NCBI RefSeq assembly: GCF_027595985.1
Contig: NC_073305.1
Span: forward strand, 84,436,126 to 84,500,125
Direction of reading: 5' to 3'
DNA length: 64,000 bases
Origin: Sorex araneus
Taxonomy: Eukaryota; Chordata; Mammalia; Eulipotyphla; Soricidae
Part shown: piece after piece, positions 44,992-56,660 of the stretch
How positions within the stretch are numbered: the first letter of the stretch is position 1
Layout: each line of letters starts with the position of its first letter
The notes under the pieces: generated by a model
Databases searched by the model: none
What the model saw: only the letters and a program-made list of their open reading frames with translations
What the model was told of the DNA's origin: nothing
Made by a program: the position numbers and the translations under genes

Positions 44992-45340
44992 TCATTATCT
45001 ACATCTATGCAGTAAAATACTTCTCATTTATGAGAAAATTTGCAGTTTTCTGCAACTTTGATGAAATCATGCTACATGAAGTGAGAGAAAAAAATAAAGG
45101 ACAGATAATAGATGCTCTGATTCATTCAAAGAGATTATACAATTCCCAGTGGAAACAAATGCTGAAACATGATCAGTAGAACTGGGAACTGCTGAAGATT
45201 AAGAAGGAATTATTAGGGGACCATGGGACAATGATGGAATTGTCTTGACACACTAATGGAGGGACTCTAGTGGCACTGAAAGTATAAAGGATGGTATAAA
45301 GACTATTGTAAACTATGATATTTCAGTTTTTAAAATAAAT

Positions 45341-45654
45341 TAAAACAAAAATTCCCTGAAATATTAACAAGGAAATCTAAAAAATAAAACTACTAGACTT
45401 CTTCCCTTTTCTGTCTCACAAATTGTATCTGTTGAAAGTGACTAAAATTTTAAATTGCTTTCTAAATAATTTACTATGATGCTCAGAGTTTACAATCCTC
45501 CAATGTTATTATTTATTTTAATTATTTTTAAATGCAGTAATATTAATTTTCAAGACTGCAAATACTTATATTATTTAGGGATACAATTACCAGTCACACT
45601 CATGACCAAAATGTTCTCTACTTCTCTGAAGGCCTGTTAGACCCTCTCCACACT
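45341..45654. other. Unassigned sequence
   Basis: AT-rich, no feature recognised. Confidence 0.4.
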
Positions 45655-45908
45655 TTTTTTTTACATTTATTTTTTTATTTTATTGAATCACCGTGTGCAA
45701 AGTTGCAAAGTTCTCAGGCTTATGTCTCAGTCATACAAACACCCATCCCTTCACCAGTGCCCATATTCCACCACCCAAAACCCCAGTGTATCTCCTGCCC
45801 CCGCCTCCCACCCCCAACTGTGTAACTGATGAATTTCACTTCATTTTCTCTTTACCTTGATTACATTCCATATTTCAACACAAAACTCACTATTGTTGTT
45901 GGTCTCTC
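45655..45908 (-). mobile_element. L1-tailed element 3' end, inverted copy of 39370-39640
   Basis: Reverse complement of the 39370-39640 tail: TTTATTGAATCACCGTGTGC, CAAACACCCATCCCTTCACC and CCCCCGCCTCCCACCCCC, through to AACACAAAACTCACTATTG. Confidence 0.88.
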
Positions 45909-45939
45909 CACACTTTCATTGCACTATCCCCAATTTTAG

Positions 45940-47560
45940 TAATCTGTGTTTCATGATCAGAGTAAATTTCTGAAATCTGTATAACATCAATGTGAAAATC
46001 CTCACATTGATCTTGTAAGAACATACCCAACAACATACAAAAGGATAATACATCATGGTTAAGTGGGATTCATTCTAAGGATGCAAGCATGGTATTAAAA
46101 ACAAAAAGAAAGATAAAATCATATATTCATATCAACTAATGTAGAGAAAACTTTTGGCAAATTTCAACATTCATTCATAATAAAACCCTCATAAATAAAA
46201 GGATTGCACTTCAACATAATAATGATTATTTACCAAGAAAAACCCATAAGTAATATCATACTCAGTAGAAAAAACTGAAAAGCCTTCTCTCTGAAGTCAG
46301 ACACAAACCAAGGATGTAAATTTTTGCCATTACTATTAGATGCAGCTTCTGAAGACTTTGTCACAATTAAGCATGAAAAAGAAATTAAAGGGATCCAGAT
46401 TGAAAGTAAAGAAGCAAAATGGCCACTATTTGCAAATAACATGATACTATACCTGGAAGTTCCTAAAACCTCTGCTCACATACTTAGAAACAACAAACAA
46501 TGCTGCAAGGTTGTAGGATGCAATATCATACACTAAAAAAAATTCAATTTACAGCCATACCAGAGCGATAGGACAGAGGATATGACACTTGCCTTGCACA
46601 AAGCTTGACCCTGTTCTATATCTTTCATTCATATGGTCCCCCAGCAGCGCCAGGAGTAATTCCTGAGTGCAGAACCAGGAGTAACCCTTTTGAGCCATGC
46701 TGGGTGTGGCCTAAAAAAACAAACAAATGAACAGCATAAAAATCAATTTTATTTCTATATGCAAGAAGCAAATGAGGAGATAAAGATATTAGAAAAGATA
46801 ACTCCACTTAAAATTGTGTTAAAAATATCAAATATCTAAGAAAACTGCTTAACAAAGAATGTGAAAGACTTACACGTTTTAAACTACACGTTATAACTGA
46901 AAGAAATAGAAGAGGACACCAAGAAAGAGGAGAATAGTTTATATTCAAGGACTGGAAGAATTAACTTTGTTAAAATGACCCTCATCCCAAAGTATTATAT
47001 AGACTCACTATTACCTCCATCAAAATTTGAATGACATTCTCCAAGAATTTAGAACAAAACTTTTCTAAAATTTATGTGGAACAAAAACATTTCCTGAATA
47101 GCCAAAGTTACTATCAGAATAAGGAAAATAAGTTGTTAATTTAAATGACTTTAAATGTACTATAATGCTAGAGTAATAAAAGCTGTGTACTAATGGAGTA
47201 AAAAGGAACTCTAATATCAATGAAATAAAGATAGAGAAATAAGAAGTTGATCTTCAAATATATGGAAAGCTAATCTGGAAACTGGGTGCTTGAAACAGAA
47301 CAAGGAAAACCTCAATAATGGTATTGGTAATATTAGACAATATCACAATACATTGAGATAGTATGAGAAAATTTATACAATATATTGTGGGAAAACATAT
47401 TTCTTGCTCTCTAGGATATATATGCAGAAATGTCTTCAGTGATTTTACTCCGTTGGCAAAGATCAGAACAAATATAAACAAATGGGCTTCCATTTAAACA
47501 TATATAAAACATATATGGCAATGAAACTTGGGCTAAAATAATCACACTTTCAACTCTGTA
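45940..47560 (+). mobile_element. Old L1 ORF2 remnant
   Basis: Sense, decayed. AAGTGGGATTCATTCTAAGG, CCACTATTTGCAAATAACAT (RT active-site region, the Asp pair changed) and CAAGGACTGGAAGAATTAAC, then ORF2 C-terminal sequence. A SINE is inserted at 46556-46727. Confidence 0.75.
46556..46727 (+). mobile_element. SOR-type SINE, type A
   Basis: Sense. CCAGAGCGATAGGACAGAGG, CATATGGTCCCCCAGCAGCG, GTAATTCCTGAGTGCAGAAC and an A-rich tail. Confidence 0.88.
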
Positions 47561-47654
47561 ACTTTATATTTTACAATATTTTTGAGAACTTTCAGGTTGT
47601 AAGTTCTCAAATTGAATAATTCTTGAGTGTTCTAAAATTCATACATTTTAATTT

Positions 47655-47778
47655 AATTTTAAATTTTATTTTATTAAAACATAATGATTTACAAAATTAT
47701 TTATAGTTGAATACCAGACTTACAATGTTCCAGTAGTGACCAGTGTGACTTTTCCTCCACCAACATTTTAATTTTTAT
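47655..47778 (-). mobile_element. L1-type 3' tail, antisense, old
   Basis: TTTTATTTTATTAAAACATA, then TACAATGTTCCAGTAGTGAC and TTTCCTCCACCAACAT, the reverse complement of the common LINE tail seen at 45655 and 53105. Confidence 0.65.
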
Positions 47779-49060
47779 AGCTAACTGTAAGTTGCTTGCC
47801 TTTTAAGTTAATAGTAATATATCTATATGCATTACATATATATTATATATCTATCTATTTAAGGATTAGATATTAGCTAAATCACAAAGTTCCCTTTTTA
47901 TAAAGGCTTTATATAAAGAATATTGAATATGCTTGATTACTGTGTTAGTTATACTCACTCTCTAACACACAGGCATGCAAGCTAACTTTGTCTTCAATTC
48001 ATGAAATTTTGAGCTTTCCATATGATTTCACTACTATGATATTAGATCATGATTGATTTTTGCAAGTATGTAATCGTCATGCATAAGAGCATATTTTGCC
48101 TACAGATTTTCGCTTCACTAACTTCCATCAGTACATAATAACTAAAGAAATAATTACATTTTTTGTTAAGAATTCCTATAAGAATAATTTATTTTTTGGC
48201 AGTGTTCCTTGAAACTTGCAAATTTGCCAAAATAAATCATGAGAGAATGGTGTTTGTCAGGATATTTGCCCCAAAATGGGTGACTGTCAGCATCTAGCAG
48301 ATGTGAGGTGGTGACACAATGGCAGGTCATATTCCCCAATCAGACTTGGCAGTCCTTCGGGTCTTGGGAGCCAAAGCATATTAATCTTTACTAAGGCAAG
48401 AATATCCTCTAAAATTAATTTTCCTCACTGAGACTTCTTTTCTTTGGTAGTAATAATGTTTAATATTTTTTAAAAAATAAAGAGAAAAACCACTATTTTG
48501 ATACCACTTTCATGTATCTATTTCCTCTTCAGAGGATTTGTAGGTAAGAAGAGCAATTTGAATTTATGAAGACGAATACTAGTCTAGACAGAAGTTAAAC
48601 TTATAAATTTATAGAGTCTCTTCATGTTTAGGTTTGTGCTATTATCATGACTATGCAGAACTTGTTTCTAATTTTCTTCTGCTTATAAACATACTGATAT
48701 GACTCAAAGAAGCCCACTAATTTGGATGGAAGTAGTTTTAAAATAATTTCTTAAAACTATATCTCCCTCACATGCAAAATAAATGAACATCTACTAATTT
48801 GTCTTTTAGTTCATACTATTTTCTTAAGTCCCAAAATGCATCAAAGATTTATATATGAGGCAAAAGAAAAATTATAACTTCATTCTTATTTAATTAATCA
48901 AGCTTATACTATCTGTTCATGGATACTATGCTGTTCAAAAAATTAATTGAAGTAGTGTTGCATCATAATAAACATTTTATGCATGCATTACAGAAAATCA
49001 ACATGTGAACAGGCAATATCTAATTTTTAAATTAAGCATACAAGTGTTTCCTTTATCCTT
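47779..49060. other. Unassigned sequence
   Basis: A slightly more GC-rich patch at 48230-48420 was checked for a beta-defensin exon and is not one. The rest is AT-rich. Confidence 0.4.
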
Positions 49061-50302
49061 ATTTTACTGATCCTACTTTTCCTTTTCCAGTGGTTATGGT
49101 TAATTTCATCTATAGTCTAAAAGTTCATTTTTGTCTAATTCATGTTTATTTTTTCTGTATGCTACCTACATATGAATGAAATCATAGTGTTTGTGTTTGT
49201 TCATCTGATACAATTCACTAAATATAAAGTCTCCTTCAGCTTATTCTTGTTGCCAATAGTCAACATCTTTATATAGCCAAACATGTATACCACATCTTCT
49301 TTATCTTTGTCAGTCAGTGGGAAAGTGGGTTATTTTCAGTTCTTTGCTGATTTAAATAATGTTGCAATATAAACAATGGAATGAAAATCCTTGTCAAATT
49401 AACAGTATTTTAGTATGAATTTAAATATCCAGTAGTGGCATATAGAGTATGACATTTTCTTCTATTTTTTAAATTTTTGTGGTATTGCCGTGATGCTCTT
49501 CATATTGGCACTGTACATTACCACTAACAATATTTACCAACAATGTATAAGGATTGCTTCTTTCTACACCATCTCCCATGCTTATTGTTTCTTTTTGAAT
49601 AATAGTCATTCTCAGAGATTTGAAATTATTATCTCATTGTTGTCTTTATATGTATTTTCCTAATCGTAAAAGATGTTGAACATTTTCTATGTGCCTATTG
49701 GCCATTTGATTGTTTTCCTGAAGAGAGATTCAGATCTTTTTTAAGTCTTTTTTTAAATTGATATGAGTACTTATTTGTGTGTTTTATCAACCCCATATTG
49801 GATGTGTGATGTGCAAACACTTTCTCACAGTCAGTAGGATGCACTGCTGTTTCAATGCATTGTGAAGAAAGTTTAGTGTGGTGTAGTTCAAGCTGATTAT
49901 TTAGACTTTATGATTCTTTGGCCATTAGAGTTGATTCTCCAAACACATATATGCCAAGGAGCATATAGCCTATGTTTTCTTCTATGCATTTATACACCAT
50001 GTCTTAGGTGTAAATCTTTAATTTGCTTTGAATTAATTTTTGTGCTTGATATTAGATAATAGTTTAGTTTTATTATTTTGAATTCTGTCTTGTTTGATCA
50101 ACACAATTTTCTGAGACTTTTTTTCCTCTTTATTGAAAATTAGTTTTCCCCATACTTGTGGTTTTATTTCTGGACTCAATTCTGTTCCATTGACCATGTG
50201 TCTATTTTTATTACAATACCATTTATTTATAATTAATATCACTTAGCTTGAAGTAAAAGAACATGAATCTGCCATCTTCTTTCTTTTTCTAGGAATGATT
50301 TT

Positions 50303-50480
50303 TTTTTTTTTTTTTTGCTTTTTGGATCACACCCAGCGATGCTCAGGGGTTACTCCTGGCTTTGCACTCAAGAATTACTCTTGGCAGTGCTTGGGGGACC
50401 ATATGGGATGCCGGGGATTGAACCCGGGTCGGCCGCGTGCAAGGCAAACGCCCTGCCCGCTGTGCTATTGCTCCGGCCCC
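50303..50480 (-). mobile_element. SOR-type SINE, type A, young
   Basis: Antisense, close to consensus (GGATTGAACCCGGGTCGGCC). The exact 15-bp duplication TCTAGGAATGATTTT lies at 50288 and 50481. Confidence 0.97.
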
Positions 50481-51379
50481 TCTAGGAATGATTTTGATAT
50501 TAAGGATCTATGTAGTTCCAAATATCTTTTATGTTTTTATGTTTAATTTCTCCTCATAATGCTATTAGATTTGGGGATCATATTTAATCTGTATCTAAGT
50601 GGTACATTTATTTTGACAATATAAATTCTCTTAATTAATGAGCATGGGGTACCTTCCATATCTTTTTATCTTTTGTTTTGTTTAATAATATATCATAATT
50701 CTCTATGTATTGCGCTTTTATTTAGTAAAATTTATTACAAGGTATATCACTATTCTTCACATGATTTTAAATCACATTATTTTCTTAATTTCATATTCTG
50801 TTAGCTTACTATATGCACATAGAAACCACAGTTATATGTTTTATAAGCTACTACTTTTATGTATGTATTATTTCTAGACAATTTTACTGATGTCTTTAAA
50901 ATTTTTTTATGTTTATCACCATGTATTCTGCAGATAGTAAATTTTATTTCTTCTTTCCTAATCTGGATACTTTTATATGTTTTTCTTATCTATTTTTTTC
51001 TTGCTAGGACTTCCAAAAATACACTTAATAGTAGTTGTAAGAATAAAAATCCTTCCTTTTGTTCCTGATCTTTGAGCAAAATTTTCATTTTATTGCTATT
51101 GAATATGATATTGATTCTGAGTTTTCCAAACATGACCTTTATTATGTAGAAATATGTTTCTTTATCCATTTTATTGAGGGTTTTTTTAATTATAAAAAGA
51201 GATGTTAATTGTTGTAAAATGGTTTCTTTGTTATGCATTGAGATTATAACATAACTTTCGTTGCTTCTTTTGTTGATGTGGGCTTAGCAGACTTAGTAAT
51301 TTACACAAATTGAACCATTTTGCATCACTAGAACAAATGTTCTTGTTATGGATTAATCATTTATTAGTCCTATTGTTTG

Positions 51380-51492
51380 GCAATTTGGGTCATTCCCGGT
51401 GGTGCTCAAGAGACCATATATAGTGTCAGGAATCAAAATTGGATAAGCTTCTTCTAAGGCAACCTCCCTAAACACTAAATCACCTCTTACCC
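51380..51492 (-). mobile_element. SOR-related SINE, partial
   Basis: Antisense. TTTGGGTCATTCCCGGTGGT, GCTCAAGAGACCATATATAG and a degraded head. Confidence 0.7.
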
Positions 51493-52228
51493 AGCTTGAG
51501 TTTATCAGTATAATGCTTAATTTAATTTGCTAAGATTCTGCAGAGGATTTTTTCATCAATGTTCACCAGAGACACTAAGCTACAATTTTATTATTTTGTG
51601 TAAAGTTCCCATTAGGTCAAAGAATTGGGTTAAAGCTGGCTTCATAGACTATGTTTGGAGTTTTGTCCTTTATTAAGTGTTATGAAGAGTTTGAAAATTA
51701 TAAGAAAAACTAGCTTTTTAAAAATTTGATAAAATATATGAGTCAAAATATTTGGTCTTTGGATTTTGTTTGGGGGAGATTTTTGTTACTCATTGTGTGT
51801 CTCTACAGAGTTTCTAGTTACTCTTAGTGGATTCTTGGAAGTTATATATTTCTAATAATTCATTCTTTCTAGTTTGTCCAATTTGTTGCCACATAATGTA
51901 CATAATACTTTGCTGTGACCTCTGTGTATCTGTAGCATCTGATATAACTTGTCTTTCATTTCTTATTTGTCCATGTGTTTTCTGTCTCTTTTTGTAAGAT
52001 GGCTAATGACTTGTCAATTACTTTTTTAATAACTTTAAAGAAACAACTATCAGCATCATGAATCTTTTAGATTCTATTTTTTCATTTTGATTTCATCCAT
52101 TTCTGATCTAACGACTGTTATTTCTGTCTAAAGACTTTTGTTGGTTTACTTCTTTTTCTAGTTCTTTAAGTGTAAGAACATTTTTATTACTGGCATTTAT
52201 AGGTGGTTATCTCCAGATATTCCTGAAT

Positions 52229-52457
52229 AGGCTGGAGCAATAGCACAGCAGGTAGGGGTTTTCCTTGCACTCCACCAACCCAGGTTCAATTCCTCCATCC
52301 CTCTCAGAGAGTCTGGCAAGCTACCGAGAGTATCCCGCAATCTCTCCGAGGCATTCTCAATATGCCAAAAACAGTAACAACAAGTCTCACAGTGGAAATG
52401 CTACTGGTGCCCACTTGAGCAAATCGATGAACAGCAGGACAACAGTGCTATAGTCCA
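52229..52457 (+). mobile_element. SOR-type SINE, type B
   Basis: Sense. GGCTGGAGCAATAGCACAGC, CCATCCCTCTCAGAGAG, CTACCGAGAGTATCCCGC and CAAATCGATGAACAGCAGG. The imperfect flank repeat ATTCCTGAATA/ACTCCTGAATC lies at 52218 and 52464. Confidence 0.92.
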
Positions 52458-52469
52458 GTGCTACTCCTG

Positions 52470-52545
52470 AATCAGTGCTCAGGAGTCACTCCAAGCTGAG
52501 ACATGGGTTTGAATCTGGGACTTTAGCATGCAAAGAGTATAATTT
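52470..52545 (-). mobile_element. SOR-related SINE remnant
   Basis: Antisense. AGTGCTCAGGAGTCACTCC and GGTTTGAATCTGGGAC. Confidence 0.55.
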
Positions 52546-52617
52546 TTCCTATTTCCATAAATTCTCATGAGTTATGCCTTTATTCCCTTCATTTTCAGAT
52601 TTATTTTTTATTTCACT

Positions 52618-52792
52618 CTTTTTGTTTGTTTTGGGGTCACACCCAGCAGTGCTGAGAGTTTACTCCTGGTTCTGCACTCATAAATCACTCCTGGTGGTGC
52701 TCAGAGCATCAGATAGGATTCTGGGAATTGAACCCAATCCAGGTCTACCTTATGCAACGCAAATATCCTACCACTGTACTCTCTGGCCCCTT
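52618..52792 (-). mobile_element. SOR-type SINE, type A, old
   Basis: Antisense. TTTTGGGGTCACACCCAGCA, GGTTCTGCACTCATAAATCA and TGTACTCTCTGGCCCC. Confidence 0.85.
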
Positions 52793-53104
52793 ATTTCATT
52801 TTTGATTTCTTTGAATTCAATAATTGTTCAATAGCATGTAACCTTTTAACTTTGATTACTGAGTGACAAATTTACAAGTAATTTTTAATTCATTTCCTTT
52901 AGAATTACAACTACAAAAAAGGAAATGGTAGGGTAATGAATTAATAAGACCTGGTGAAGTTCTTTGTAAAAAGAATTTACAAACCTAGAAGCCAAAGGAC
53001 AGAAATTTGTTAGAACATACTTACAAGAATGGGAGGGCCTGAATGAGAAAGAACTATATTGAGTTGTGAGCAGCAGGGGGATAATTTTACTTTTATTATT
53101 TTAT

Positions 53105-53285
53105 TTTATCTTATTTTTTTAATTTTAATTTTTTGAGTCACCACCATGAGATACAGTACAAAGCTGTTCATGATCAGGTTTCAGTCATCAGCCATACAAT
53201 GATCCAACACCCACCCCTCCACCAGTGTACATTTCCCACCACCAATGACCCCTGTTTCCCTCCCCAGCCTGCCTCTATGGCTCTA
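53105..53285 (-). mobile_element. L1-type 3' tail, antisense
   Basis: TTTTTTGAGTCACCACCATG, TCATCAGCCATACAATGATC and CCACCCCTCCACCAGTGTAC, the reverse complement of an L1 3' UTR end. Confidence 0.8.
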
Positions 53286-53304
53286 TGGCAGACAGTTTCC
53301 TTTT

Positions 53305-53349
53305 GCTTCTCTCCTTCTCTTTCTCCCTCTCTCTTTCTCCCTCTCTCTT

Positions 53350-53381
<32 letters not shown>

Positions 53382-53400
53382 TCACTCTCACTCTCTCAGC
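53305..53400. repeat. CT/CA microsatellite
   Basis: TCTCTCTTTCTCCC and (CT)n followed by CACACACACA and CACTCTCACTCTC. Confidence 0.95.
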
Positions 53401-53449
53401 AGGGGAATAATTTTACAGGGAGATGGTTTGCTCTTTTTGAGGGTTATCT

Positions 53450-53517
53450 GACATAATGGAGACTTTACTGGTGCCCGCCTGAGCAAATCAATGAACAACG
53501 GGATGATAGTGCTACTA
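53450..53517 (+). mobile_element. SOR-type SINE, type B, 3' fragment
   Basis: Sense. ATGGAGACTTTACTGGTGCC, CAAATCAATGAACAACGGG, ATGATAGTGCTAC. Confidence 0.85.
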
Positions 53518-53639
53518 CTTTGAGAGAATACTATTCATCAAGTTATTCTTATTCTTACCATTTGTACTCAGTACAAATTACTAGTTCCTCACTTCTCTTT
53601 TGTCTCCCCCCCTTACTTATTTTGTGTTCTACTCATAGT

Positions 53640-54350
53640 TTTTAAAATGTGTGGAAACAGATCCGAGATCTCTCTGGGCCACATACGAAGCCAATTTCAC
53701 CAGGGCACCCCAGATGGAGCAGGTGCAGTCTCCTCACGTATTCTGGATGGAACTCCGGTGACCAAGAGCTTCCACAAGCAAGACCCAGGTATGCGAGTTT
53801 CAGGACTAAGTCTCCATGCCACATGGTGGCAGATGTGCCTGGCTCTCCCTTCCCAGGTCCCCACCCACATGTCAACCTGGATCTCCTCCCAACAATGTGC
53901 CTTCGGGCACCATCTTAGCACACCAACAGCCCTGGTCCAGAGATGCCCAACTAAATCCCAGAATGAAGTGCCTACAGAAACGGCTCTGGAACCCAGCCAT
54001 TTACAATCTAGGATTCCAGAAGCACGTGGCTGTGTCACCCAAGATATTAAAAATGAGCAATGGACAATAAATGATCTAGCATCTGTCCCTGGCAGGCAGG
54101 CTTGAATGGTGGTGGGAAAATCTGAGCAAAATATAATGCTCCAAAGTAGAGAGAGTATTGGGGAAATTGCCTGCAATGGAGGCAGGGTGAGTAGTGGGAT
54201 TGAGGGGCAGCATATATTGGGGACACTGATGGTGGAAAATGTGCACTGGTGGAGGGATGGGTGTTCTATCATGGCTGAATCTCGAACATGAAAGCTTTGT
54301 AACTGTATCTCAAGGTGACTCAACAATAATAATAATATAAAAAAAAGTAA
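53640..54350 (+). mobile_element. Composite L1-tailed element, copy 3 (diverged)
   Basis: GC-rich body (53640-54100) followed by an L1-type 3' UTR end (GAAAATGTGCACTGGTGGAG, then CTCAAGGTGACTCAACAATA) and an A-rich tail. AGGTATGCGAGTTTCAGGAC at 53789 parallels the AGGTATGTGGGTTTTGTGAC at 29213, suggesting a shared body. Open frames on both strands, including a minus-strand one of 267 codons, look fortuitous. Confidence 0.55.
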
Positions 54351-54673
54351 TGTGAAGTACATGCCCAATTCAATGAGCTTAATCAATGGCTGAATAAATA
54401 GCAGTACTCCTACACTAAAAAAATAAAATAGAATGTGTGGAAAACTTAAATGTATGGAATTTGGTTTTTGTTTGATTTTTTTCATTTGTCCACATAGCAC
54501 CCACCATTGCTCTGCATGTATAAAAACATTGTTCTTTCAAAAAGTACCCTGACAGAAAATGTCAGAGATTTTATGTGTCAGTCATACTTTTTGCCTTCAT
54601 CTTATACACTCCATTATTTATTTGAAAATAAAGTATATTTCTATAAGGAGTATTTGTGTTGAGATTTTGTGTG

Positions 54674-54837
54674 TATTTATTTTTGGGACCATACCTGATT
54701 GTGCTTAGGACTTACTCCTGGCTTTGTTTCAAACTTATTCCTGGATGCCCAGGCATCATATGTAGTACTGAGGAGCAAGCCCAGGTCAGCCATAGGCAAG
54801 CTAAGTGCTCTACCTAATGTATAATCTCTCTGGCCCT
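54674..54837 (-). mobile_element. SOR-related SINE, old
   Basis: Antisense. TTTTTGGGACCATACCTGAT, GGACTTACTCCTGGC and AATCTCTCTGGCCC. Confidence 0.75.
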
Positions 54838-54987
54838 TGGAGATATGTGACTATACCTTCCTTAGAGGTCTTCTCAAATTCTTTAAAATACCAAGACTTA
54901 CACATATTTATTCAAGTTTAACATCTTTTCTTTTTCCCAAAGTATCAAATATCAGTGAAATTGGTTCTTATGTTATGTTGAAAGTTA

Positions 54988-55163
54988 CAGGGTCAGTGAG
55001 ATAGTACAGGGGATTAGGTACTTGCCTCACCTTGCATGTGGCTTACTTGGTTTGATTCCCAGCATCACATACGGTCCCCTAAGTATTTCCAGGAATGATC
55101 CCAAGGCCAGAACCTGAAGTAAGTCTTGAGTACTTCTGAGTGTGGCATAATCCTCACCCCCAA
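54988..55163 (+). mobile_element. SOR-related SINE, old
   Basis: Sense. GGGTCAGTGAGATAGTACAG, GGTTTGATTCCCAGCATCAC, CGGTCCCCTAAG and CTGAGTGTGGC. Confidence 0.85.
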
Positions 55164-55610
55164 AATGTTTAAAATGTGATGGCAAAAATTTTTAAAAACT
55201 TTAAATGCGTTGACAAAACATTAAAGATTTTATAGCATCAAGTAGATGCTTCTAAAGAGAAAGAGAAGAATTCAAAATTCAAATTGAATTGTCAGTGTAT
55301 TACAAAAAATACTTTTGAAAGTTCTGTTTGTATTCTTCAGAAATAATTATGATAGTCTTATACCTATTCTTCAAAAGTGATTTCTGTTCAGAGACAAGAG
55401 ACTAAAGACAAAAAATGATCAGGAGGAATTTTTATAGCACCAGGAATGAGCCTTATGCACAGCTAGATGTAGCTCAAAAACATAACAAACCAAACACCCA
55501 AACACATGGCTAATTTTCTTTTCCACTTAAAATTTAGTCATACAGATTAAGTACCTAAAAGTGCTTGTCAATTTAATAAATGAATGGCTTAAATTTAATT
55601 AATTGGTTAA
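55164..55610. other. Unassigned; possible SINE 3' scrap at 55425-55500
   Basis: CACCAGGAATGAGCCTTATG and CACAGCTAGATGTAGC could be a decayed SINE tail. Nothing else recognised. Confidence 0.35.
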
Positions 55611-55748
55611 TTTTGGGCTTGGGGCTATACCCTGTGGTGCTGTGGGCTTACTTCTGGCTTTGAGCTCAGGGATCACTCTTGGCAGGCTCAGAGCATTGAA
55701 CTCAAGTTGGTCCCATGCAAGTTCTGTGCCCTACTATTGCTCTGGCCC
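55611..55748 (-). mobile_element. SOR-related SINE, old
   Basis: Antisense. GGGGCTATACCCTGTGGTGC, GGGATCACTCTTGGC and CTATTGCTCTGGCCC. Confidence 0.75.
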
Positions 55749-56210
55749 TAATCAAAATTATTTTTGTACCTATTGTTATATTGTCAGTGTAAAGTAATAT
55801 GGGAAATTTGGGGAGTTTGTTCACAATAAAATTTCAATTTGCATTAATGTTATCAGCATTACAATATTAATATGCAAGTACTTTAAAGAAATGTATTCTT
55901 TCCAGTGCAGAGTAAAATTATCCTAGAAGAAGTGAAGAGATAGTACAAGGGTTAAAATGCATGGTTTATATGTAGCCTCCACTATAGATGAGTATAGCCA
56001 AATACAAATAATTAAATGATGCTTTAAAAGACATTTTTAGAGTAAAATATCTTATGAACTAAGATAATTTGTACAGTCAGATATTTTACAAGATAAATCA
56101 TATTTTATTCATGGCATTTAAAACATGTCTTTTGCTGAAGGATTATATACCTAGAAATAATATATATAAATCTAAAAATATCTTAATTTTTTTGTTTTCT
56201 TGGGTAGCTT
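55749..56210. other. Unassigned sequence
   Basis: AT-rich. 55925-55990 (GAAGTGAAGAGATAGTACAAG) may be a SINE head remnant. Confidence 0.35.
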
Positions 56211-56386
56211 TTTCTTTTTAGAGGGTAGGAGGGAAGGGCATACTTCCTCTGCTTAGGGATTACTCTAGACTCTGTACTCAAGGATCAATCCTTAACGGTG
56301 CTTTAGAGACCTAATATAGTGCTGGAGTAGAACTAGAGTCAGCTGCATACAAGACAAGGAACCCCTGTATTATCTCTCCAGCTCTC
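56211..56386 (-). mobile_element. SOR-related SINE, old
   Basis: Antisense. GGGATTACTCTAGACTCTGT, CAAGGATCAATCC and TTATCTCTCCAGCTCTC. Confidence 0.7.
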
Positions 56387-56539
56387 CTAAACTATTCTTA
56401 ACATATCTATTATGGATCGACCGGTCGATAGATACATATATATCCCAATGGGTTTGTATTGACATTTAAAATTTTATATTCATGAGTTAAATACATTTAA
56501 AATGCAAAGTACTCTCTCTGGCAATCTTTAATTTTTATT

Positions 56540-56660
56540 GTTGTGGGTTCTATTAGGGATGCCAGGGTCGCATTAAATGCTGCTGGGGGAATAAGCATAT
56601 GCCAATCAAACCCAAGACCTTACGCATAAGGCATATTCTCTTGAACCACATTCTTAGCTT
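56540..56660 (-). mobile_element. Possible SINE remnant
   Basis: Antisense. GGATGCCAGGGTCGCATTAA and CCAATCAAACCCAAGACC. Weak. Confidence 0.4.

Larger units (their letters stand above)
42305..45340 (+). mobile_element. Old L1 ORF2 and 3' end, interrupted by three younger insertions
   Basis: L1 pieces at 42305-42670, 42845-43046, 44242-44650 and about 44992-45340 read in one order and direction. Landmarks are AAGAAATGGCGCTGGC, AATGGATTAAAGATTTTG, the GGGAGAAAATATTTGCACAT region, GAGATATTATCTCACCCCAG and CTGGAAACAACTCCAGTGCC. They are separated by a SINE (42670-42843), an L1 (43047-44241) and a U6-SINE tandem (44648-44991). Confidence 0.8.
49060..52170 (-). mobile_element. Old L1, antisense, long
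   Basis: Reverse-strand ORF2 and 3' UTR landmarks: CTACCTACATATGAATGAAA, CTATGTGCCTATTGGCCATT, TGTTCCATTGACCATGTGTC, CTTCTTTTGTTGATGTGGGC, TTGCATCACTAGAACAAATG and TTTGATTTCATCCATTTCTG. No intact frame. A young SINE interrupts it at 50303. Confidence 0.8.

Noticed and set aside
48230..48420. Possible beta-defensin exon on the minus strand
   Set aside because: I looked because defensins neighbour CRISP1 in other mammals. The six-cysteine spacing is absent here, and I found no defensin elsewhere in the window.
53697..54500. Minus-strand open frame of 267 codons
   Set aside because: Runs backwards through a composite element and an L1 3' UTR tail. No family resemblance and no splice or conservation evidence.
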